This document shows positions 22,889 to 32,440 of a stretch of 64,000 nt of DNA, one piece after another. This DNA comes from Lonicera japonica. Lineage: Eukaryota; Streptophyta; Magnoliopsida; Dipsacales; Caprifoliaceae. A model generated the notes under the pieces. The model searched no databases. It was not told the origin of the DNA and saw nothing but the letters and a program-made list of their open reading frames with translations. The position numbers and the translations under genes were made by a program. Numbering within the stretch: position 1 is the first letter of the stretch; each line of letters starts with the position of its first letter. The stretch spans positions 3,286,001 to 3,350,000 of the forward strand of contig CM038464.1 of NCBI GenBank assembly GCA_021464415.1, written 5' to 3'.

Positions 22889-24751
22889 AAAAAATAACAG
22901 TACATAGACAAAACAAGTTCACATAAATCTTAAAACAAACATAATAAATTCAAATAAAGGTAATTCTCATCTCAAGATACCGGGTGCTTCATTAATATTT
23001 CATCTTCGGACAAAAATACTAACTTGCAAGTGATATCTTGTTATAGTAATCAAACACTGATAATAAGGATATGTCGAATAATAAATCTTCCTTTGGGCCG
23101 ATTTATTGTTCACATGAAAACTGAATAATTATCACGTGTTTATTACCATAAGTGTACATGCAATTCTGTTAAAAGTCAACCTTCTTTTGGGCCGGTCAAA
23201 ATTTACATAAGTTACAAGCACATAACTCTTTATAAATTAAAATAAATTAATTTTCACGAGAAATGTCACTTTGGCGACATGTCGCTTCAATTAATTTATC
23301 TCAAAATATATATACTTGATTATACCAATATTTGAATTTAAACTGGTTGGGTCAAAGTTTATTGGGTTATAAACCCATATCCATATCTTAACCCATATAA
23401 TAAAAAACATTAGACCTTAAAAATTTCTTTATCCAGGTGTACCAGTATAATGCTCAAAACCCATTCCAATACGTGTACTAGTTTATATATATACAAAATC
23501 CTCATACATATATAGACACACATAAACATAACATGGTGTACACAAAATATATATATATATATATAAAGCATTCGGCAATTTATACAAATGTATCCTTATA
23601 TGTATAAATGCATCATGCATGGCAGATTACCACATATATATTGCAATCCCATTAGCAGAATCTTTTACTTAAATCAATACATACATGCATCCTTACATAG
23701 TATATATATAGCCTGTACCTCATATATCCTTTCATATATTTACACATCTTTTTATATCTATAACATTACATGTGGATACACATCTCCTTATATATATATA
23801 TATATATCGTAAACCGTGTATATATAAGCACATAATCTGCAGGAGAGAAAAAAAAATCTGCCCAAAAAAAAAATCGATATATATATAAATATTTACTTTT
23901 CTTTAATATTTATTATATATAAAATATACAGCAACAAGCAAAAATTCCTTAATCTGAATATAAATAAAGTACCCACATATATATATAAAGGATAAAACCT
24001 GTTGCTTTAAAGTAGATGCATATATATATACATGGAAAATTTCAAGTAAGGACCTTAACTTAAGGTTCTTATTTACGGACCGGGCCATTTGACATGCTTC
24101 TCGATGTAATTTTTTGATGAAATTTGGTGGGGATGCTTTTTATCGTGTGTAGAACATTTCTACCAAATTTCATCCAAAAATTCAACCGATAAATGGGTTA
24201 ACTACAGGATTGCAAAATATTGGTCCAGAAATAGATATATATATATATATATATATGTCCAATATTTTTCAATCACATAGTTAACCTATTTCCCGGTTGA
24301 ATTTTTTGATGAAATTTGGTGGAGATGTTCTATACGCGATGAAGAACATCCCCACCAAATTTCATCAAAAAAATTCATCGAAAAGCATGCCAAAAGGGTA
24401 AGTCCATAAATAAAGACATTAAGTTAAGGTCCTTATGGGAAATGCTCCATATATATATATATATATTAAAGTACACAAATATTTATATAATCCGAATGCC
24501 AGGTACATGTATGCATGATTGACTTATAATATACATACACGTACGATTTGACCAAATATATATATACGATTAGACCTTTCATACAAATACTTCATATATT
24601 ATATATATATCCGATTAATATATATAGAAAATAATCGTTCATAAAAAAACTAATTTGACCGAATATATGTATATAAAACAACATATTTGAATCCAAAAAA
24701 AAGGATGGTCAATTCTCAATGATTCAACATGAAACCTCCTCTAATACCACT
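22889..24751 (-). other. Copia 5' leader, AT-rich with (TA)n tracts
   Basis: No coding capacity. It contains (TA)n runs at 23545-23568, 23797-23807 and 24233-24256, and a foldback MITE at 24032-24450. TGGTATTAGAGG (minus strand, near 24749-24738) is the primer-binding site. Confidence 0.6.
24032..24450. mobile_element. Foldback MITE, copy 1 (419 bp) inside the Copia leader
   Basis: It is almost wholly palindromic: the left arm has AGTAAGGACCTTAACTTAAG and AAATTTGGTGGGGATG, and the right arm has the reverse complements ending CCTTATGGGAAATGCTCCAT. TATATATA tracts flank both ends and another lies at the centre. A second copy is at 51195-51602. No coding capacity. Confidence 0.82.
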
Positions 24752-25233
24752 TGTTTAAACTTGTTGGTTCTAAATAACTATAAACCGTAGGACCATTCAT
24801 GTCGTATCACCAAGAATTAATAAATTAATATGCAAAAGTGTACCTGAATCCATAGCGTGTGTTTGTAATCAAGTGGTTGGCTTTCCAGATTAACACGTAT
24901 TTCTTTAGAGAATCCTTTATGCCTTCTCTATGCTCTCTGTGATGATGGGAGCTCAACAGGGATAAGATACGTACGTGTGATCTGTGGACCATAACCACAA
25001 TATATATAGATAGTAAGCCCTATTATCTATTTAGTATTTCTATTTTAGCACATCATAAAAATAGAATTACTCTTAAGTATCTACACATTAAAGGCCCACA
25101 TCCTATTAGATACAGTTAAGCCCAAATAACTTAAACCTTATTTGATCACTTATAAAGTATGCTTAACTATTCGTCAGTCCACAATACATAATTATTTTAC
25201 ATATAAATCTAATGTTGGATTAAGGATCCAACA
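24752..25233 (-). repeat. Copia LTR, right copy (5' LTR)
   Basis: It begins TGTTTAAACTTGTTGG and ends GGATCCAACA. The start is adjacent to the primer-binding site complement CCTCTAATACCA. Confidence 0.88.
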
Positions 25234-25430
25234 GCTCTCACCTCCACTTTTATAAGCTAGAGGCATTTTTAGGTTCCCATTCCTTTCATCAATTTTTTAA
25301 ATTCGAAAACTAGAAATATGTTTCCAAATTAGAGAAAAATTTAAACATACTGTAGAAGATGATTCCAGTACGTGCACCATTAATCCCTCCTGTGATGCAT
25401 GTAATGTGTATTTCCTAAAATAATTGTGTT
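25234..25430 (+). pseudogene. Steroid 5-alpha-reductase-like pseudogene 2, 3' part
   Basis: After the Copia element the sequence resumes with GCTCT, then CCATTCCTTTCAT and TTTTTTAAAT. These match the CDS end of copy A (17785-17812). GAAGATGATTCC and TGATGCATGTAAT correspond to its 3' flank (17918-17972). Most of exon 2 is deleted. Confidence 0.6.
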
Positions 25431-25653
25431 TCAATGATCAATTGTAACATTACTCTCTCTCCTTTCAGTTAAATAGTTTAATATTCTAAAGAAAGAAAAA
25501 TAGAAAAAGAATGTAGTTAGCCTAAGGGAGATTACTTGTTTATCCGTGATTCCAGTTTATCAAAACAAAAAAAAAACAAAAAAACGTTGTGCACAATTTA
25601 ATTCATGTTAACTTTATTATTATTTGTATTTATGAAAGCTTAATATGCGCCTT

Positions 25654-25979
25654 GAGAACATCTCCAATAAGACTGTGTAAAATTTACTCGCCAACAGCCA
25701 ATATTAATACTCATGTGTAAAAAAGAAATGGTCCAATAAAAAAAGCCACATGAAGAACACAAAATTATACAAATGAGAAGAGAGAATGGGTGGGTGCAGA
25801 GAGAATCCTATTTGGTTGTATAAATCGGATGTGCAAACTACACAACTATTATACACAAGAGCTTAGTTGATAAGGATTTTACACAAAAATTGGAGCAAAA
25901 AAAAATTTAAACAATGCGTAAATTTTATACAATGCTAAGTTGGCTATTTTTTCACACTCTCCATTGAAGATGGTCTTAG
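25654..25979. mobile_element. MITE with GAxCATCTyCAATrrGA ends
   Basis: The left end GAGAACATCTCCAATAAGAC and the right end CCATTGAAGATGGTCTTAG are inverted repeats, followed inward by GTAAAATTTAC and GTAAATTTTATAC. This is a common non-autonomous hAT-like pattern in dicots. I could not define a clean target duplication. Confidence 0.55.
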
Positions 25980-26002
25980 TAAAGGAGCTTTGTCTTTAAT
26001 AA

Positions 26003-26407
26003 GGGTGGCGTTATTTACACTCACTAAATCTGTCACAAATACCTTCCTTGTCATAAACACTCTCAAAGGTAAATTTCTAATCACTAACACCCTCTAAGAC
26101 TCGCCTAATAAGAGGTGAGTTCAGATGCACACACTCGCTTTACTCGAGAATAGTTTGTTTATAATAACTCGCATAACATCAAGTAATGGATTATTGAAGT
26201 GTTTTTCAAATAAGACTCGCTTAATGAAAGGTGAGTGCACTTATATAAACTCGCCTTATATGAGGAGAGTGTATTGCTAAGCACTCACCTAACATCACAC
26301 AATAGAGGGGGTATTTGTGACAAATAAGGTGATGTTAAAATGTGTTTTTAGTTAAATTTTAGAAGGAATGTTTATGACAGATTTAAGGGGTGTAAATAAT
26401 ACCACCC
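26003..26407. mobile_element. MITE, 405 bp, with 8- or 9-base target duplication
   Basis: The ends GGGTGGCGTTATTTACAC and GTGTAAATAATACCACCC are inverted repeats. TTTAATAA flanks both sides (25995-26002 and 26408-26415). The base before is C on both sides, so the duplication can be read as CTTTAATAA (9 bp, Mutator-like) or TTTAATAA (8 bp, hAT-like). The inner sequence has repeated GACTCGC and AGGTGAGT blocks. Confidence 0.8.
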
Positions 26408-26415
26408 TTTAATAA

Positions 26416-26479
26416 AGTGAAATTGCACTTATTCTTGTGAATGTATGACAATCTTAATTAATCATATTAATATGGTAAG

Positions 26480-26511
<32 letters not shown>

Positions 26512-28320
26512 TGCTTTGTAGTTCATGTAATTGTTCTTAGCATTTATAAAAATATATTGCTTCTCTTTCTAAAGGAATTTTAGGGACTAAAAGTTTTTAG
26601 AATGTTATTTTATTAAACAAAGAAAAAAATTTCAAAGAGGCTGAACTTGGTGACCTATAAGAATTATATTCTATTTTTTTGTTTTTTTTTAAATAATTTA
26701 TATGCTTGACTTATTAAATAATAGATAGATAGGTGTGAGAATGTTACGGTTACAAAATTTGGTTATATTATTAAAGAGGTGTTTTTAAATGTACTCATAT
26801 AATCTGTTTTTTGTTTCACCTCATTTCATCAAAAATCAAAGTTACGTTAACTTTAACCTAAAAAGTAGAGTAAAATACTTTATTTTCACCCTCTTTTTAT
26901 ATTTTGCAAAAATAGCCACTAATTTGTCTTCTTACCCACTTAAACTTTTAAAAATGAAAAATTAATTAAAAAACTTCATTCTTTACGACCAACAAGCATC
27001 TACTATTTTCACTTAATTACATACATCTTATAAATGTAAGTTTATAATAAGTATCCTCGTACTTTTTTATAGAGTGCTAAATTTTTATTTTCACTTGTAC
27101 CAGCACGATAACGTTTTCAATAATGTTTTTCTTAATTTATTCATTTTATTTTTTTATTTTTGCATACATGCAGAACTTAATAAAATTCATGTTAAGTTAT
27201 CCAATGTTAAAGTAAAAGAAAACTAGTGTTAATATTTTCCTAATATGTCATAAATAAATATGTATTGTATGTTGTACTTTTATTGTTTCAATATTTAAAT
27301 TCTTAAAATTACTCGTAAAAAAAATATTGAAAAAGAAAATAGTTTGGTAAGAAAATCTCTATCCTTTTAATATTTTTCAAGCAAATCGTTTTCTTAAGTC
27401 TCCAAAAAATTAAATATAATAGAATTCGAAAGTAACAAAATATTTTAATAAATGATTTATTTTTAAGAAAACTATTTTATTTTTTCAATTCATTTTTTCC
27501 TTTTCACGAAAGATAACATTTTTTTAAAAAGGAAAAAGGATGTGGTTTTTAAGCCGTTAGGATGAAAAATTTGTGATAGATTTACATGTAGATCTCCTTA
27601 TATTATAATTTTTATTCTCTTTATTTATAATAACATAGTTGAAGTTTACAAGTATTATTGTCTCCTATATAACTTTCTATTGAATTAATTTTCATGCATT
27701 AAATTACTACATAGTTAAACTAAGTGTTAAATTAATTTATGTACATAGCAACTACATTAGCTTTTAAGTTTTAAAGTATCTAGAACACTCTTTTTTTTTA
27801 GATTCTTTTATTATTAATGGTACATGTAGTTTTTCCTATAATTAATATTTTATATTTTTTTCATAGGTACCATGACTTGTACGTAATTTTTAATGAAATT
27901 TATTAAGAATGATATAAAAAAAAAATATTACGTATTATTTTAATGCAAAAGTTAATATTATTTAATATTTTTACTTTTAACGACTAAATTTTATCATCCC
28001 TACATTATTCTAATAAACTTACTTACCACCGGAGTAAATTGCAATTTTTTCAAAAAAAATTAATAAGGTGAGAAAAAAATATTTTTATATTAAAATAGTA
28101 AAAAACAAATTTTATAAATGTATTTAAAAGCACCTTAGTTAAAGTTGGGGCGTATAAATGTGAAACGAAGGGAGCGTAAGTTTTGTTTTGACTTTTGGTG
28201 CAAGAAGAAACTTTGCAATCCAAGTGTTTGACCTAAAAAATTGGACCATCGGGCGGCGGGCATCTGATTTGTATATGTAGATGCACACATCGATACTTAT
28301 ACTATACTCTAGGTAAATTG
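26416..28320. other. AT-rich intergenic DNA, possibly an old inverted-repeat element
   Basis: No gene. AGGTGTTTTTAAATGTA near 26777 and TATTTAAAAGCACCTT near 28120 are inverted relatives. They may be the ends of a decayed element of about 1.35 kb. A (TA)n run lies at 26482-26506. Confidence 0.35.
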
Positions 28321-28324
28321 AATT

Positions 28325-28326
<2 letters not shown>

Positions 28327-28360
<34 letters not shown>
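28327..28360 (+). repeat. (GA)n microsatellite just before the start codon of copy B
   Basis: An uninterrupted GA run ends 5-8 bases before the ATG at 28365 and so lies in the 5' leader or core promoter. GA/CT tracts of this kind are bound by plant BBR/BPC factors, but nothing here shows that it is used. Confidence 0.85.
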
Positions 28361-28361
<1 letters not shown>

Positions 28362-28364
28362 AAT

Positions 28365-30224
28365 ATGATAATGCCCGTGTTTCAGAGAATGATTATATTC
28401 CAAGTTCCTCCGTCAATCCTGATAACAGCCATGTCGGCGAGCACCTTCATGTTCTTGTTATACATAGGTTTCTCTGAAATAATAGGGAGGCACCTTCAGT
28501 ATTCTAAATTCTGGAACGTCAATTCCAATAATAAGCCTAACCATCTGCACATCAAACTCTCCAGCAGAACAGGTATGCTTATACTCTACACTCCGGCCTT
28601 TCTTGCTGGAATTGCTTCCTTTTTTATCTTCCCTGACGGTGGACTCCGATTTATGATGGTCAAGTCTGCTTTAACCTTCCATTTCCTCAAAAGGGACCTT
28701 GAGGTAAAAATTCCTATTTCATTTCATTCTGATGTTTCCTCTTATTACACATGATTAAATTCTTAACTCTGCAATTAGTTACGGAGAGAAACAATTCTGA
28801 GTTTTTGGATCACTTAAAACGAAAATCATAATCCTTAATGATACAAATATGATCTGATTAGCATAAAAAAGCAATTAAATCTAGTAGTAAGAGTGACTTC
28901 TTTTAAAGCAAATCCTGTGGACGACAATTATGTCTTGTCGTAATTGCAATTTATTCGTTTTTTTCAACTCATGATTTTCCATTTCCATGGATTCATAAAT
29001 CAGCCATAAGAACAACATATGTGTTTCTTTAGCCGCATTTAACTAAGTAATGATGATAGTAACGCATTTTAACTTAAAGAATTTCCATAGGGTATCAGCT
29101 TGCGCATCTCCTCGGTTGTAATGTGATTAAAATGCTTTTAAAGAATTTCCATAGCAAAATTTGAACCATTCAGTCTAAGATAGTGACGAACCAATTAAAT
29201 TTGGCCACCAAAGAACATGTATGAGGCAAACGAAGGATATGTGAAAATGCTTGCCAGAAAACGTCCTTTCTAGAGCAATTGGGAACTAACTTTGAATTGG
29301 TTGCCAGGGCCAAACCTGAGAAATCGGGGGCCCGAAGCGAAATTGGTTAATGAGGCCCTCTCTCCTCAAATTTTTAGGTCTTTTTTTTTTCTAAGTATCC
29401 AAATTCAAAGAAAATAAATAAAATTAAATTAATCTACATAAATGATCACTACTTATTTTTTGATCAATGATAACATAGATTTATTGTTCAATGAACCTCC
29501 CCAACTTCAAACTTTAAAAAGTTATGCGGCCCTCAAAAATTTGGTGTCTGAGGCAAGAGTTTATTGCGGCTCATCTCAGGTCCGACTCTGTTGGTTGCTA
29601 AATCAAAAATGTGGAAACTAGATAGAAAAGCTGGAATCTTGTATGTTGATTTTGAACTTGTATTTGTGCAATTATTTTTGATAGGCATTGACCACTTTCA
29701 TTTTCATTTACGAGCTCAAACACATCGGTTCTGTTTGAATGTGTATATTGCAGGTTCTGTTTGTTCACAAATACAGCGGTGGCATGGTTCTGGATTCTGT
29801 CGTCCTCATCTCTTCAGCCTATTTCATCGCTGTTGCAGGCATGACCTATATCCAACACTTAACACTGGGATTTCCCGAGCCCTCGATTGATCTGAAATAT
29901 CTCGGGGTTACGCTCTTCTTAGTAGGAGTATGCGGTAATTTTTATCACCATTACCTACTCGCCAAACTAAGGGAAAGAGATGATAAAGGCTATAAATTTC
30001 CCAAAGGAGGCCTCTTTAATCTGGTCATATGCCCGCACTATCTTTTTGAAATTCTTGGACTACTGGGGATTTCCTTCATCTGCCAAACACTGTTTTCATT
30101 TGCTGTGTCCGTTGGATCAGCTTTCTACTTGATGGGAAGAAGTTATGTCACTAGGAAATGGTACATTTCCAAGTTTGAAAATTTCCCCAAGAATGTGAAG
30201 GCTCTGATTCCATACGTTTTCTAG
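28365..30224 (+). CDS. Steroid 5-alpha-reductase-like protein, intact copy B (two exons, 269 aa)
   Basis: Exons are 28365-28703 and 29754-30224, with a phase-0 GT-AG intron of 1050 bases at the same place as in copy A (after LKRDLE). The protein has the membrane-embedded fold of the 3-oxo-5-alpha-steroid 4-dehydrogenase family: YTPAFLAGIASFF, HKYSGG, GNFYHHYLL, GGLFNLVICPHYLFEIL, RSYVTRKWYISKFENFPK and the end KALIPYVF. Compared with copy A it lacks the Ser/Asn/Gln insert and has several tens of substitutions, so the A/B split is older than the A/pseudogene 1 duplication. No lesion is visible. The length fits the usual 262-270 aa. Expected role: NADPH-dependent reduction of a delta-4-3-oxo steroid or similar enone in the ER; the actual substrate cannot be read from sequence. 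The intron carries a 286-bp hAT MITE. The more upstream in-frame ATG (28365) was chosen; 28371 is an alternative. Confidence 0.88.
29305..29590. mobile_element. Non-autonomous hAT MITE (286 bp) in the intron of copy B
   Basis: Ends are CAGGGCCAAACCTGAG and CTCAGGTCCGACTCTG (imperfect inverted repeats). A perfect 8-base duplication TTGGTTGC flanks it (29297-29304 and 29591-29598). Both ends and about 150 inner bases match the longer transposase-bearing relic at 47253-48516. It does not touch splice sites. Confidence 0.9.
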
Positions 30225-31130
30225 GCATCCGGAATGACAATTTGAATCAGCTTGAAAGTATATTTTCAAGCTTGGTTTATTTCTCTATATATGTTGTTTT
30301 ACAATTGTTGCAAGGAAGCGCCAAAAGAACATTGCACCATGTGTTTATGCTTTATTAGAACATCAGTGGCCGTAATCTTTTCCTACAGGGTGATGTGCAA
30401 GCATCCGATAGCTCTGGTACTGTAACGCTCTTCATTGCATCCTAGTCGAAACTATTAACAGTGCTCTCTAACTCGACTTCCTATATTGAGTCATTGACAT
30501 CGCAACACTCAAACTCTCACTTACTCACACGAATTGTTTATAGGACTGTAACAAATATATTTGTCCCTAGTACGATAATCTATCTGTTTTAAATTAAGAG
30601 TTTCATTTTAACTTTCTTACTTTTGAATCATCAAAACATTTCAAAGAAAAAAGTGTGATTTTTAATTTTAGTTACGGTGCAAATTCGAACATTCATTAAA
30701 AGTAGAAGACAAATAAAAATCTTTATGTTAAGATTTATGTGGGTACCACAAAATTTGAGTCTCCCACACTAAGGGAAAGTAAGCACAGTTGGAACCAAAA
30801 GACGACTGAAAATAAGGATTATAGACCGAAAAATGTTTTTAGGATGGCTCCTCGGATTGTTTTGACTAATAATCCGACAGTACTTCCACCCCTCCGTGTG
30901 TGTATTTGCTCAAAGCAAATTTTACTCTCCCCCTCTCTCTAAGGTTAATTCTCTAAAATTCAAGACCTCAATTACAATCGTAGAACTAAGGTTTACAATG
31001 TTACATTAGGTTAGTAGTAAAAGATTAAAAAGTGTAAAACTTGGGCAATATTTTAGTACTACACATGTGTCATGTCCTTTTTTCGGGACCACATTATCAA
31101 CACTTGAGTATTGTACTGCTAAAACGTCAA
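30225..31130. other. 3' flank of copy B and intergenic DNA
   Basis: The first 150-200 bases are likely 3' UTR. Beyond that I recognise no gene or repeat. Confidence 0.4.
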
Positions 31131-31131
31131 C

Positions 31132-31212
31132 ACGACCATCTCGGCAAGAGAATGACCATCTTGGCTAACATGGACCATCTCAGCTAGCATGGACCATCTT
31201 GGCCTATTGATC
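31132..31212. repeat. Four tandem copies of a ~20-bp unit (GACCATCTYGGC)
   Basis: GACCATCTCGGCAAGAGAAT, GACCATCTTGGCTAACATG, GACCATCTCAGCTAGCATG and GACCATCTTGGCC follow each other with 19-20 base spacing. Confidence 0.75.
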
Positions 31213-31319
31213 ATGCGATAAGCAGGTGGACTGGAACCACCGTAGGATTGGTTTGTGGTAATCTTGGGCCTTATGTATTCGGCCCACAGTACTTCCGGCC
31301 CATGAAGAGCTGTTTTATA

Positions 31320-31430
31320 TCGGGATTGTACTATTTTTAGTGGGAATCTGTGGTAATTTTTACCACCATTAAGACTAAGAAAAAAGGGTGAGAATGGATA
31401 TAAATTTTTCAAAAAAATAGGCTTTTTTTC
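31320..31430 (+). pseudogene. Steroid 5-alpha-reductase-like fragment (exon 2 scrap)
   Basis: TTAGTGGGAATCTGTGGTAA, TTTTTACCACCATT and GGATATAAATTTTTCAAA follow 29918-30015 of copy B (TTAGTAGGAGTATGCGGTAA, ATCACCATT, GGCTATAAATTTCCCAAA) with a deletion between. About 110 bases only; no frame. It shows that the cluster once extended further right. Confidence 0.7.
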
Positions 31431-31715
31431 GCGCGATTTCACAGTTCCTTTACACATTCCCGTTCTATATATTTGGGTGGCACATGCGCTGCGTGTGTAA
31501 AAAAAATAAAAATAAAATTTAATATTGTCTAAATGCCTTCAACATTCGCTTTTTCTCGTGCCTCTTCCATGCGTTAAAGAGTTTCATTTTGTTAACTCAG
31601 ACTAATAATAATTAAGAATTCTTTTTTAAAAAAATTAAATTTTATTTAATAATAAGATAAAAAAATAATTACTTTTTATGATAAGTTGTAAAATGAGTAC
31701 ATTAATATGTTATGT

Positions 31716-32330
31716 AAGGCTGGCAATATTTGACCCGACACGAATTTGACACAGAATTAGCGGTTTTGGATTAAGCATAAACGGGTTCGGGTCAATTTCG
31801 GGTCAAACACGCTTAACTCGTAAACTAAACGAGTCGTGTTCGGGTTAACCCGCTAACTCGAATTTGATCCGCAATTAACACGATTATTATTATTTATTTA
31901 TTTTGCAACTATATATATATATATATTTTATTTGGCTATCGTTCTTGAACAATTATATTCTTATTTTGAGTATTGCTAATAGATGATAGTTATTATATTT
32001 TTATGATGGATCAATTACTAATTTTTTATGTTTATGCTTCGGTGATGGAATGTTATATATTTTGACTCTAGATTATTAATATTGAATTTTGGTATTGGGT
32101 AATACTTATTATTACTTATTAAAAATTTAAAGCTATTATAAAACAAGTTAACTTTTTTCACATTAGATTTAATTGTTATTATAATCTTAAAAAGTTAATC
32201 GTGTCGTATCGAGTTACAGGTTTAACACGACCTATTTAATAAACGGGTTAATCGGGTTATGTCGTATAATCTGTAAAATAAATATGTCATATTTGAATTA
32301 ATAAAAATAATACGATTAATTAAACATGCC
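31716..32330. mobile_element. Probable hAT-type MITE remnant (GACCCGACACGA type)
   Basis: GCTGGCAATATTTGACCCGA near the left, then many CGGGT/ACCCG and CGTGTCG-type words on both strands, including GGGTTAACCCG near the left and CGGGTTAATCGGGTT near the right. These belong to a frequent dicot non-autonomous element type. Ends and duplication are not firmly placed. The stretch 31431-31715 is AT-rich without features. Confidence 0.5.
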
Positions 32331-32440
32331 GTGTTCGAATTAACATTAATACTGTAATACTTGCGCGTTGAAACAACTCAAACACCACAAGTGAACCCAA
32401 ATTGCCAACCTCATGTTACGGTACTGTAAGGAAAGAGAGG

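Larger units (their letters stand above)
18984..25233 (-). mobile_element. Defective Ty1/Copia retrotransposon, 6250 bp
   Basis: Two 482-base direct repeats (18984-19465 and 24752-25233) bound minus-strand gag, protease, RT and RNase H remnants. On the minus strand the right LTR is followed by TGGTATTAGAGG, a tRNA-iMet type primer-binding site, and the left LTR is preceded by a purine tract (AAGTGGGAGA). By eye the LTRs differ at roughly 30 positions, so the insertion is not recent. Integrase is deleted. Both flanks belong to pseudogene 2, so the insertion site is inside that gene; the flanks share GCT but a clean 5-base duplication is not seen. Confidence 0.9.

Noticed and set aside
23480..24020. 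Frames of 60-75 codons rich in Tyr/Ile
   Set aside because: They are translations of (TA)n and ATAC-type low-complexity DNA.
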